Of a stretch of DNA of 27,124 bases, positions 1-6,992 are shown one piece after another. Every line of letters begins with the position of its first letter. Position 1 is the first letter of the stretch. This DNA is from a virus. The translations under genes and the position numbers were made by a program. Below the pieces are notes generated by a model, which searched no databases, was not told the DNA's origin, and worked only from the letters and a program-made list of their open reading frames with translations. Location: the IMG/VR virus record IMGVR_UViG_3300043399_000320, positions 1 through 27,124 of that record; one strand, given 5' to 3'.

Positions 1-263
1 TAAAGTTTATTTTTCTCAAGGGCAGTAGTAAAAGCCTCCGTCGAAGACTTAATATTTGTCATCGATGCAGCAAATCGACCAGTAGCATTTACTGAGTCGA
101 TAAGTTGCTGATTTAGTTTTGCAGCATTTGCAGCACTTGTTTTACTACCAGAAGAAATCTGGGCATTAAGAATTGCAATTTGTCTTTGTAGAGCCTTTAC
201 AGATGAAATGGCATCGGATGTGTCTACGCCTATGCGTATATTAGCATTTACATCTTCAGCCAT
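1..263 (-). CDS. Tail tape-measure protein, N-terminal part (runs off window)
   Basis: This open frame starts at the ATG at 263 and runs off the left edge, so only the first 87 codons are visible. The start has a good ribosome site, AGGAGT, 8 bases upstream. The protein begins MAEDVNANIRIGVDTSDAIS and continues with a Ser/Ala/Asn/Gln-rich stretch that should be helical, ending at LEKNKL. This start resembles tape-measure proteins of actinobacterial siphophages, which set tail length and sit inside the tail tube. Its place directly after two tail assembly chaperone genes is the classic position for a tape measure. The call rests on position and the N-terminal style; the diagnostic long coiled-coil body lies outside the window. 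Confidence 0.8.
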   Translation of the reverse strand, partial: MAEDVNANIRIGVDTSDAISSVKALQRQIAILNAQISSGSKTSAANAAKLNQQLIDSVNATGRFAASMTNIKSSTEAFTTALEKNKL

Positions 264-286
264 TCATCAACACTCCTATTTAAAAA

Positions 287-604
287 TTAGCCAATAATAT
301 TGGCGGCTACATCAGAAAGCTTAATCCCTGATGCTGCTTCCACAATCTTATAGACTGTTGGAAGGTCTAGATTATCCTCAAGTGCTGCAAGATCTGCTGC
401 TACTTCAGGCTTGTACTGCTTCATTGCAATCTGGACACATTCCATAAGAAGACTCATAGACTTGTCGTTATCTTCTGCAACCTTTGCAATCCCCTCAAAC
501 TTTTTCATAAACTCACGCAGAAGCGAGATCTTGAGTGGACGTACTTCAATTGTTGTTCCATCGATTAGTGTTACAGTTGTAACTTCGTTAATTTCTGTTG
601 CCAA
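287..604 (-). CDS. Tail assembly chaperone, short form (gpG-like)
   Basis: The protein has 105 residues and starts at a TTG codon behind a strong AAGGAGG site; no in-frame ATG is available and the N-terminus MATEI matches its neighbour. Residues 1-97 align along their length with the upstream 226-residue protein (shared MATEI, PLKI, LR-FM, QYKPE, Y-I-E-A). Tail assembly chaperones coat the tape measure during tail building and are not in the virion. In lambda, short and long forms come from one gene by a -1 frameshift. Here they are two separate genes, 42 bases apart, the short one second and next to the tape measure. It also has its own TATAAT box at 631-636, which could allow it to be made in excess. 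Confidence 0.8.
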   Translation of the reverse strand: MATEINEVTTVTLIDGTTIEVRPLKISLLREFMKKFEGIAKVAEDNDKSMSLLMECVQIAMKQYKPEVAADLAALEDNLDLPTVYKIVEAASGIKLSDVAANIIG

Positions 605-630
605 TTTTTCCTCCTTGTTAGGCTTATTAA

Positions 631-636
631 ATTATA
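631..636 (-). promoter_or_regulatory. Promoter -10 box for the short tail chaperone
   Basis: The minus strand reads TGTGATATAAT between the stop of the long chaperone and the ribosome site of the short one. A transcript from here would start about 20 bases before the AAGGAGG site, so this gene is led, not leaderless. No clear -35 hexamer is seen. Confidence 0.5.
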
Positions 637-646
637 TCACAAAGCA

Positions 647-1327
647 TTAGTCTAGTCTGGCGTAGTCTAGCCCCATACCAATTCCAAAACCAGCCTTTGC
701 AGCATTTGGTCCTTGCAAAGCAACCACATCATTTCCGTCTGCTGTCGCACCGTTACTAAAAAACTTTGCCTTCTTTTGTTCCCAAAGATCTTGGCTTGTA
801 TTTCCTTTATCCAGATCTACTCCCTGTATTCCTGCTAAAAATCTTTTTTCTTCGTAATCAAGATCTCTTTTTCTATTTAAGATTTCAATGAGTTCTGGCA
901 TAGATAGCGATGTCTCAAGTTCTTCAAAATCTTTCCAAATTCCTAGCAAAAATACTTCACTTTCTAGTTTTACTAAGTCTAGATCATCCCAGCTTTGACC
1001 ACCCTCTTCTGCTTGCTCTTTTACAGTTTCTTCAGAATCTTCTCGTATCTTAATGTCTGCAGCAATTTCAAGAATGTCATAGATTGTATTTAAATCAAAG
1101 ATGTCTTCAAACTCTTCTTGTGTTTTTATTTCTGGCTTGTATTGCTGCATAGTTATTGTTGCACAGGCTGCCAATACTGTCATTGCCTCCATATCATTTT
1201 GGGCATATGATAAATCTTTAAATGCCGTCATAAATTGACGAAGGTACTTTATTTTCAATGGTGTCAAATAAATAGACTCTCCATTTATTGTTTTAACCAC
1301 TTTACTTTTATATATTTCTGTTGCCAT
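647..1327 (-). CDS. Tail assembly chaperone, long form (gpGT-like)
   Basis: The protein has 226 residues. Residues 1-97 are a homologue of the following 105-residue protein; residues 98-226 form an extra, partly acidic C-terminal domain containing SWDDLDLVKLESEVFLLGIW and ending DYARLD. That layout is what the lambda GT fusion has: a chaperone domain plus a domain proposed to recruit tail-tube subunits. I see no classic slippery heptamer near the end of the shared domain. The ATG lies six bases after a TACAAT box with no ribosome site, so the mRNA is probably leaderless. A terminator hairpin after the tail-tube gene lies just upstream, which makes this gene start a fresh transcription unit. 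Confidence 0.78.
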   Translation of the reverse strand: MATEIYKSKVVKTINGESIYLTPLKIKYLRQFMTAFKDLSYAQNDMEAMTVLAACATITMQQYKPEIKTQEEFEDIFDLNTIYDILEIAADIKIREDSEETVKEQAEEGGQSWDDLDLVKLESEVFLLGIWKDFEELETSLSMPELIEILNRKRDLDYEEKRFLAGIQGVDLDKGNTSQDLWEQKKAKFFSNGATADGNDVVALQGPNAAKAGFGIGMGLDYARLD

Positions 1328-1333
1328 TACTCT

Positions 1334-1339
1334 ATTGTA
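1334..1339 (-). promoter_or_regulatory. Leaderless promoter box for long tail chaperone
   Basis: The minus strand reads GATACAAT-AGAGTA-ATG. The -10-like TACAAT is six bases from the start codon and there is no ribosome site between them. Confidence 0.55.
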
Positions 1340-1340
1340 T

Positions 1341-1380
1341 CAAAAACAAAACTGCCCAGAGCCTAAACCCTGAGCAGTTC
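1341..1380 (-). terminator. Intrinsic terminator after major tail protein
   Basis: The minus strand carries the arms AACTGCTCAG and CTGGGCAGTT (1370-1379 and 1350-1359; one mismatch) with a 10-base loop, followed by TTGTTTTT. It lies between the stop of the tail-tube gene and the promoter of the chaperone gene, so it should end high-level tail-tube transcripts. Confidence 0.75.
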
Positions 1381-1393
1381 TGATTGTATTAAA

Positions 1394-2095
1394 TTATGAA
1401 GCGAGTGTACGATCTACAATCTTTCCGTAAGACGCATTGTCGTTAGGAAGAAGTCTGAATGAGACTTCGAACATTGTAGGCTCGTCACGCTTTGCTGATA
1501 CTGTAACACTTTCGATTGAAAGAGCACGGTATCCAACGTAAACGCGTTCGATGCTTGAACCAGCTGCACAGTCTCCTGTTCCTGGACCAACTGCAACGAG
1601 ACCACGCTCTACTGGACACTCACCGATGTTTCCTGCACCAAGGGTTAGAACACGGTCACCGTCGTAAGTTGGTGTACCGAATGCTGTGTTTGATGTAACA
1701 CTGGTGTATGTGCTTGATAGGTCTGAAGACTGACCAGCAATAGCAAACAGAAGGTTGTCAAGTGTAGCCTCAGCAAATGCTGTGTTTAGGTTTACCTGCA
1801 TACCCTGCTTGTAGAGCTTGGCAACGTCAAGAACCTGGTCAACCTGAACTTCACCGAAGTCAGGCTGGAATACGATTTCAAGACCGTTCATTGTGTAACC
1901 TACGTTGCGGAAGTCTGCATCGTTTGCAAGAGTTTCCTTGTAGGAAATGTTAGTCTGGAAGTCGGGAAGGTCAATCTCAGCCTGAGTGTTGGTAATACCA
2001 CCACTTGTATTCTGACCGATAGGACCATCTTCATATGTGAATAGAGCTGCTGCACCAACGATGATGTTAGCAGCTGTACCGCGTGAATATGCCAT
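1394..2095 (-). CDS. Major tail (tube) protein
   Basis: The protein has 233 residues, rich in Ala, Gly, Thr and Asn, beginning MAYSRGTAANIIVGAAALFTY. It alternates short beta-type segments, including a middle stretch with FQPDFGEVQVDQVLDVAKL and an end with VTVSAKRDEPTMFEVSFRLL, as in tube proteins that form hexameric rings around the tape measure. Its place between the neck genes and the chaperones is the standard siphovirus position. Expression looks high and insulated: a TATAAT box (2147-2152) and a good AGAGGTGAAA ribosome site stand upstream and a strong terminator downstream. The call combines position, size and composition; no single motif proves it. Confidence 0.75.
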   Translation of the reverse strand: MAYSRGTAANIIVGAAALFTYEDGPIGQNTSGGITNTQAEIDLPDFQTNISYKETLANDADFRNVGYTMNGLEIVFQPDFGEVQVDQVLDVAKLYKQGMQVNLNTAFAEATLDNLLFAIAGQSSDLSSTYTSVTSNTAFGTPTYDGDRVLTLGAGNIGECPVERGLVAVGPGTGDCAAGSSIERVYVGYRALSIESVTVSAKRDEPTMFEVSFRLLPNDNASYGKIVDRTLAS

Positions 2096-2146
2096 ATTTG
2101 TTTCACCTCTTTTTCTTTATAGAATTAGGGGCGTTTCCTCATTTCA

Positions 2147-2152
2147 ATTATA
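2147..2152 (-). promoter_or_regulatory. Promoter -10 box for major tail protein
   Basis: The minus strand reads ACGGTATAATTG just after the stop codon of the preceding gene (2161) and about 50 bases before the tail-tube start, leaving room for a normal leader with its ribosome site. Confidence 0.5.
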
Positions 2153-2160
2153 CCGTGCGT

Positions 2161-2745
2161 TTATGCAAATGAATCTGATCTATGCCAATCGTAGTCAATA
2201 ATAATTTTATTACCTGCATAAGTGCGAGCAGTTCCAAAATCAATGATGTCACGAGTTTCTTCAAGTTGATAAATCTTAAAGTCGTGGAAATATGGCATAA
2301 GAAAGTCTTTTCCATCAAAAGTAACCTTGTTATGTGTTACTCCATCTACAACAACAGTTCCGTCTGCCTTTGCTTCAATCCAGGCATTTAAATCTTGTGC
2401 AGATTCATCCCCATTGTCAAGTAGATCTTGAATCTTTTGTGTCATTTCAATTAAATTTTCAACAGCATCTTCTGTAAGGGCATAAAAATAGTAAAGAAGT
2501 TGTTCACACTTAATGTGTGGGAATGCCTTACGACGCATTTTAAACATTCTATCGTATACTGCTGCCTGTCCATTAAAATTATATTTTACTGTTGAGCTAC
2601 CAGATAGTACGTCAAGAGTGAAGTCGTTTGCAATACTAAAGTCACTTGGGTATGTTGGGTACATTGGAACAGCACCAAATCCGCTACCTGCAAGTTTTTC
2701 CTGAAGGTACTTATTTATAAAAATTGGTGGGTAATAGATTGCCAT
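2161..2745 (-). CDS. Head-tail joining or tail completion protein (tentative)
   Basis: The protein has 194 residues, begins MAIYYPPIFINKYLQEKLAG, and has a central helical part with many aromatic and charged residues (EQLLYYFYALTEDAVENLIE) followed by a beta-rich end. I do not recognise a family motif. It is the last gene of a five-gene run downstream of the capsid gene and directly precedes the tail-tube gene, the usual place of the tail terminator. Its ATG overlaps the stop of the previous gene (TAATG), so translation is probably coupled. The specific role is inferred from position only. Confidence 0.5.
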   Translation of the reverse strand: MAIYYPPIFINKYLQEKLAGSGFGAVPMYPTYPSDFSIANDFTLDVLSGSSTVKYNFNGQAAVYDRMFKMRRKAFPHIKCEQLLYYFYALTEDAVENLIEMTQKIQDLLDNGDESAQDLNAWIEAKADGTVVVDGVTHNKVTFDGKDFLMPYFHDFKIYQLEETRDIIDFGTARTYAGNKIIIDYDWHRSDSFA

Positions 2746-3419
2746 TATCGTTTAACTCCTACATTTGCTACCCAAGAATATCCTGTGGCAACTCCTAGAG
2801 ATCTTCCTCCACGTTTTCCAGCATTAAGATTTTTCTTAAATACTTCTGGATTCTCTAGATAATCCATAATACCACTTACTCTTAAAAATGCTTGAGAAAA
2901 ATAGTTATTAAAGAACGAATCAAATACTTGTTCGAATCCGTTTTGTGCCTCAGTTCCTCCAGGATTGTCTACAACTACTGGACCTTTTGTAAAAACAGTC
3001 TCGCCATTTTGTTCAAATGCAAGAACTGATGCTCTGCGAGGTCTAATAACTACTGGAATACCATTTTCAATAATTCGTGCCTTGTCATAAAATGGAACAG
3101 TCGATCCATCTTTAATAGATGTAGACTGTCTGAATGTAGATTTAACAGATAGACCAACATTAGAAATGGTATATGTGAGATCGAATAGTCTAGCATTTGG
3201 GCTACCAGTCTGATACCACTCATAAACGTGATGTAATGCTGCTGGATTTGTTCTAGCGTTTGAGTCAATAAATTGTTTTAAAAGATTAATTGCTTCGGCT
3301 CCGACTGCTCTGAGAATATGCTGCTTGCCTCTTTGTACACCATCCATAAAACCAACTGCATACTCCATAATATTATTCATAGAGGATGCGAATGTTTTTG
3401 TGTCTGTTGTTATAATCAC
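2745..3419 (-). CDS. Neck / head-tail connector protein (HK97 gp10-like position)
   Basis: The protein has 224 residues and starts at a GTG that overlaps the stop of the previous gene (TAGTG). It has a helical N-terminal part (MEYAVGFMDGVQRGKQHILR, then AVGAEAINLLKQFID) and a basic, Gly-rich end (KRGGRSLGVATGYSW). Helical neck proteins that follow the head-closure gene in HK97-like phages have this general look. A weak AAGGGG lies 10 bases upstream of the start. The head-tail role is supported by gene order, but the precise neck component cannot be named from the sequence. Confidence 0.55.
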   Translation of the reverse strand: MIITTDTKTFASSMNNIMEYAVGFMDGVQRGKQHILRAVGAEAINLLKQFIDSNARTNPAALHHVYEWYQTGSPNARLFDLTYTISNVGLSVKSTFRQSTSIKDGSTVPFYDKARIIENGIPVVIRPRRASVLAFEQNGETVFTKGPVVVDNPGGTEAQNGFEQVFDSFFNNYFSQAFLRVSGIMDYLENPEVFKKNLNAGKRGGRSLGVATGYSWVANVGVKR

Positions 3420-3868
3420 TAAACGTCTACCCCTTGATTTTCGGATCTACGGAGTACAACTTTATAGTATTCTACTGTTCCAAAAGGATTGATAAAAGGT
3501 GCTTGTGTTGCAATTTCAAAAAGGGTAGACTTGCCATTTCTAATTCCAGATGTCTCTAAATAAATTTCATTTCCGAGTTGATCTCTAATGTTTGTAATTA
3601 GAACATTAGTTGCAGCATTTCTAGCCCCATCTTCTCCGACACGAATATCATTTCTTACTCGTCCAAGCAAAATAAAATCTGTTTTTATATCTGGGTCTGG
3701 CTTGATATCTTCCTTATAAGAAACTCCAGCCTCATTAAATGAGCAAACAATTGTTTTATCTAAAATCCAAGTTTTCTTTACATTGCCATAAGCTGTGTTT
3801 TCAGTAATTGGGTAGTAAACATCTGCATACATTGGGAACATTATGTCTGGAGTTTCGCAATAAACCAT
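3419..3868 (-). CDS. Head-closure (stopper)-like protein
   Basis: The protein has 149 residues and begins MVYCETPDIMFPMYADVYYP. It is mostly beta-type, with segments such as KTDFILLGRVRNDIR and TVEYYKVVLRR, and is of the size of head-closure proteins that plug the portal after packaging. Its ATG overlaps the stop of the adaptor gene by one base (TAATG). The position, directly after a head-tail adaptor candidate and before a neck candidate, supports the role; no catalytic or family-specific motif is visible. Confidence 0.5.
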   Translation of the reverse strand: MVYCETPDIMFPMYADVYYPITENTAYGNVKKTWILDKTIVCSFNEAGVSYKEDIKPDPDIKTDFILLGRVRNDIRVGEDGARNAATNVLITNIRDQLGNEIYLETSGIRNGKSTLFEIATQAPFINPFGTVEYYKVVLRRSENQGVDV

Positions 3869-4779
3869 TACAGCACCCCTAGTCTTGTAATAGACTTAGC
3901 ATACTTTGAAAGTATCTTGTCTACAAGAATATTACCTGTTCCTTCAAATACTCGCTTATCAAACTGTAGCTTGTACTGGTCTGTATTGTATGCTGTTACG
4001 TAACGCTTGTAGTAGTCAAGCTGACCGCACTCAATATCGTTGATTAGCATCTTAGACGCACGAACAATATCTGCAGGGACTCCTGTATACCCTGCCTCAA
4101 AAACTATTTTGTAATCGAATGTCTTTGGGAATGTACCAAAATATCCTGTGTTTAGGTCAAGATAGTCTGTATTACCTGCAGGAAGAATTAGTGATGCTCC
4201 TTCGAATCTATTAAGAGCACCAGTCCAAGTTTGCTGAATTGCAGTCTTGTCTTTTGTAATCTCAAAGTTACGTTCGTAGGCTGTTGGATTAGCTGCATCG
4301 TAAACCAATACATTATTTTCGTAAACTTTTAAAATCTTTTTGGCATCTAGCCAAAGTGGTAGATAGTCTGCACCGAGACCGACTGTCTCAAGTGTTACTT
4401 TCTTATAATAAAATCCTTGCGGAATTACTGAATCGATGACGGCTCTTGCAAGCTCTTCATTTAGAGTTTTTGCTGCAATATCTGTTGCAGTTTCTGCAAG
4501 TGTATTTGGATCAACATATGGTCTGCGTACTTGGTATGTTTCATCGTGAACTACATCGTCTGATGCGTCTGTAATAACTACCCTGTAATCTGAGTCATAT
4601 GTGCCAGGTAGTTCAATCGTCCAGATATATGCAGCATTTTCAGTAACAGTCTGTATTGTAATGCTAAGGTCCGCCATATCTGTTATGGTAGCAGTAAACT
4701 CCTCATTAGATGTGTATGATGCTGGAATTGTATACTCAACTTCCACATCAGAATATGGCGATAGCCTTAGTAGTTCCAT
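3868..4779 (-). CDS. Head-tail adaptor, with beta-rich N-terminal extension
   Basis: The protein has 303 residues, longer than usual adaptors (about 100-200). Residues 1-95 are beta-type and Ig-like in rhythm (SDVEVEYTIPASYTSNEEFT); the remainder ends in a helical part, VPADIVRASKMLINDIECGQ, with the pattern of adaptor proteins that dock under the portal ring. The start overlaps the upstream stop (TAATG) and lies 11 bases after AAGGAG. The extra N-terminal domain could be exposed on the neck. Confidence is moderate for the adaptor part and low for the extension. Confidence 0.55.
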   Translation of the reverse strand: MELLRLSPYSDVEVEYTIPASYTSNEEFTATITDMADLSITIQTVTENAAYIWTIELPGTYDSDYRVVITDASDDVVHDETYQVRRPYVDPNTLAETATDIAAKTLNEELARAVIDSVIPQGFYYKKVTLETVGLGADYLPLWLDAKKILKVYENNVLVYDAANPTAYERNFEITKDKTAIQQTWTGALNRFEGASLILPAGNTDYLDLNTGYFGTFPKTFDYKIVFEAGYTGVPADIVRASKMLINDIECGQLDYYKRYVTAYNTDQYKLQFDKRVFEGTGNILVDKILSKYAKSITRLGVL

Positions 4780-5282
4780 TAAATTCCGTACTCCTTCGCA
4801 ACTTCTTCTGGAGTTGCTAGACGAACAAATGACTTATCTAGCCATTTAGTTGCCACATCTTTAGGGAAGATGTTATAACCCTTATTTATTTTGCCAAGAC
4901 CATCAACTAGCACATTCTTTTCAGAAAATACTGCTGTCTTGGCTGGCTCTTCCACTGCCTCAGCTTTTACTTTTGGTGAACGATCTGCAGCTCCAGATCC
5001 AATTGCACCATTAGTTGTTGATACGATTCTGCCAGACTTTTTGCCACCTTTGGCTGTTGTCCTAGATGATCCAATAACATTGTCACCATCTGTTTCTGGC
5101 ATACCCTTAGTTTTTGTTTTAATATCTGCTGCAATTGACTCTGCTTTTGCAACAACTTCATCTACCACGCTTTCTTCGGCAGACTCTTCTTCGACAATCT
5201 CTGCAGCTTCTACAGGAGCTTCTGCCTCTCCTTCTAGTAGATCTACAGAGGCAACGTCTTCAATTTCTGTTTCGTTTGACAT
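4779..5282 (-). CDS. Acidic hypothetical protein after the capsid gene
   Basis: I chose the ATG at 5282 (167 residues, MSNETEIEDVAS) over one 15 bases earlier because AGGAGG lies 6 bases before it and would be inside the longer reading. Residues 1-55 are very acidic (Glu, Ala, Val-rich), the middle is polar, and the last 45 residues form a compact-looking end (GKINKGYNIFPKDVATKWLD, then VRLATPEEVAKEYGI) of a type seen in small proteins next to capsid genes in actinophages. It could be a minor head or head-tail protein. A terminator and a new TATAAT box separate it from the capsid gene. Confidence 0.6.
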   Translation of the reverse strand: MSNETEIEDVASVDLLEGEAEAPVEAAEIVEEESAEESVVDEVVAKAESIAADIKTKTKGMPETDGDNVIGSSRTTAKGGKKSGRIVSTTNGAIGSGAADRSPKVKAEAVEEPAKTAVFSEKNVLVDGLGKINKGYNIFPKDVATKWLDKSFVRLATPEEVAKEYGI

Positions 5283-5299
5283 TGAAACCTCCTGCAATA

Positions 5300-5305
5300 A
5301 TTATA
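5300..5305 (-). promoter_or_regulatory. Promoter -10 box for the head-tail joining operon
   Basis: The minus strand reads CTGATATAATTATTGCAGGAGG: a TATAAT box directly after the capsid terminator and close to the ribosome site of the first joining gene. It restarts transcription for the five genes down to 2161. Confidence 0.6.
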
Positions 5306-5311
5306 TCAGAT

Positions 5312-5344
5312 TAAAAAGAAGGGCAGGAGCCGAAGCCCCTGCCC
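5312..5344 (-). terminator. Strong UUCG-loop terminator after the capsid gene
   Basis: The minus strand folds into a 10-base-pair stem GGGCAGGGGC / GCTCCTGCCC (one G-U pair) closed by a TTCG tetraloop, followed by TTCTTTTT. It lies 20 bases past the capsid stop. This is the cleanest intrinsic terminator in the window and should insulate capsid expression. Confidence 0.88.
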
Positions 5345-5364
5345 AACTTGGATCAACCATTAGA

Positions 5365-6459
5365 TTATGAAGATGAATCCTGGCTGTCGCTGTCAACCCA
5401 AGCGATAGCGTCTTCCTCTTCGAACTGGAGTCCGAAACGAACGAATACTGTGTATTCGATTGTGTCTTTCTTCGCAACGTACTCACGGTTTACTGTGATG
5501 TCACGCTGGAATCCCCAGATACGGTTTGAAGGGAATGTAAGGTCAACGTAGTTGTCTGGGTAGTAAGGAACTTCCATAACTGGAATACCTAGTACGCGAG
5601 TTGTACGTGCCTCTCCCATAACCTGGTCAGTACCTGCAAGGTATGCGTTACGGTACTGCTCGGTCCAGATGTTGTTTGCTGCTGTACCATTCTGCTTAAC
5701 GATGTCAGCAAAAGTGTCAGTGCTTGCATAGAACTTGAGACCGTTCTTGAGAGCACGATACTTACGTGGTAGAGCTGAAATGACACCCTGGAGAACTTCT
5801 GGAGTCCAAGCACCGCTTGTAACGGTTGCTGAGTACTCGTGAGCATCTCCACCGAAGCGGACCTTACGAACGAATCCTTCCATAATGCTGAGGAAGTCTC
5901 CTCCTGCACTACCGTGACCGTTAATAGCAAGGTCTTCGATGTCATTTGCAAAAGCGTTGGTCATAAGACGAACGAGGTGGTCCTCAAGGGCTGCACCTTC
6001 GATGTTGTCTTCCAATGCTTCTGCAGAAACTTCCCAGTCAAGACGAAGTTTCTTTGTTGTAAGTTCAACCTTGGCAAAGGTTGCACCTGCGTTTGTGTAT
6101 GTAGCGTCGGCTTGGTTCGCAGCACGAATAACACGCTCACCAACATTGACCTTTTCTAGCTCCATTGTGTTGGCTCGCATTGTGACTCTGCGACCATCCT
6201 TGGCGAGAACTGTACCGTCCCAAACGTAGTCGATAAAACGACGAGCCTGTTCTGGGCGGAGAATTCCACTGCCAGCATCACCCGAAGGATTTACGGCGTT
6301 TGGTCCAGTTGTAACACCAAAGTTTGCGGTGGGGATGTTTCCTAGTGTATCTGCACCAGGAGTACTAACTCCACCAATTCCACCAGATGCGAATGCACCT
6401 TCGCCATTTACTTCGTTGGCTCCTGCACCTGGATAATTTTTGATAATCTCTTCCGACAT
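5365..6459 (-). CDS. Major capsid protein, HK97 fold
   Basis: The protein has 364 residues from the ATG at 6459, which has AGGAGG seven bases upstream; a longer reading from 6528 adds 23 residues that overlap the preceding gene and has no ribosome site of its own. The first 60 residues are Gly/Ala/Asn-rich and flexible. Then come ILRPEQARRFIDYVWDGTVL, a helix LRLDWEVSAEALEDNIEGAA followed by LEDHLVRLMTNAFANDIEDL, and late beta strands with IWGFQRDITVNREYVAKKD. This order (N-arm, E-loop, spine helix, P-domain, A-domain) matches HK97-type capsid proteins. It follows the protease-scaffold gene directly and is closed by a strong terminator. Confidence 0.92.
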   Translation of the reverse strand: MSEEIIKNYPGAGANEVNGEGAFASGGIGGVSTPGADTLGNIPTANFGVTTGPNAVNPSGDAGSGILRPEQARRFIDYVWDGTVLAKDGRRVTMRANTMELEKVNVGERVIRAANQADATYTNAGATFAKVELTTKKLRLDWEVSAEALEDNIEGAALEDHLVRLMTNAFANDIEDLAINGHGSAGGDFLSIMEGFVRKVRFGGDAHEYSATVTSGAWTPEVLQGVISALPRKYRALKNGLKFYASTDTFADIVKQNGTAANNIWTEQYRNAYLAGTDQVMGEARTTRVLGIPVMEVPYYPDNYVDLTFPSNRIWGFQRDITVNREYVAKKDTIEYTVFVRFGLQFEEEDAIAWVDSDSQDSSS

Positions 6460-6488
6460 TTTGTCACCTCCTAAGTGATTTTGTGTAT

Positions 6489-6992
6489 TTAAAATAGATC
6501 GGCAGTTTTGAGGAAACGTCCGCCCCATAGGGATTTTTCAATCTTTTCTGATTGAATTTCCTGTACGATCTCGCCTAGATCGCCAGACTTGCGGAAGGCT
6601 GTGTCAGCTTCTACTGCATCGACACGCTTTCCAAATTCATCGAAGTTACTCTTTGCCTCTGTTACCTCATTTTTTACAGAGTCAAGTGACTTCTTTAGTT
6701 CTGATACCTGCTCATTAAGAGACTTAACGGTGTCAGCTAGATCGCTAAAGGCTGATGTAAGAGTGTCCTTGATTTCAGCAACTGCATCAACAAGAACCTC
6801 GTCTGACTTTGAGATTACTTCTTCTGTAGCTTCAACGGTGTCTGCTTTTTCTGCATCAGCTTCAACAGCTTCCTCAGCCTCAACAGCAACCTCTTCTACA
6901 CTTTCTTCGGCAACCTCTGCCTCTGGAGCGACCTCTGCTTCGGTAGCAACTTCTGCTTCCTCAGCGACTGCTTCTGTTGTTTCGTCAGTCAT
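6489..6992 (-). CDS. Nested in-frame start: scaffold alone (putative)
   Basis: Within the protease-scaffold gene, codon 254 is an ATG with AGGAGG eight bases upstream (rc of 7001-7006), as good as the sites of the capsid gene and of the gene at 5282. Translation from it would give a 167-residue protein beginning MTDETTEAVAEEAEVA, exactly the acidic and coiled-coil scaffold part without the protease. Lambda makes its Nu3 scaffold from an in-frame start inside gene C in the same way. The site and its placement at the domain border are seen; the separate product is inferred. Confidence 0.6.
   Translation of the reverse strand: MTDETTEAVAEEAEVATEAEVAPEAEVAEESVEEVAVEAEEAVEADAEKADTVEATEEVISKSDEVLVDAVAEIKDTLTSAFSDLADTVKSLNEQVSELKKSLDSVKNEVTEAKSNFDEFGKRVDAVEADTAFRKSGDLGEIVQEIQSEKIEKSLWGGRFLKTADLF

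Noticed and set aside
900-1100. A frameshift site in the long tail chaperone
   Set aside because: I found no classic X XXY YYZ heptamer near the end of the shared domain, and a separate short gene already exists.
4891-5370. A 159-codon plus-strand frame rich in Ser and Ala
   Set aside because: It is antisense to the acidic gene at 4779-5282 and its composition mirrors the Glu/Ala/Val coding of that gene.
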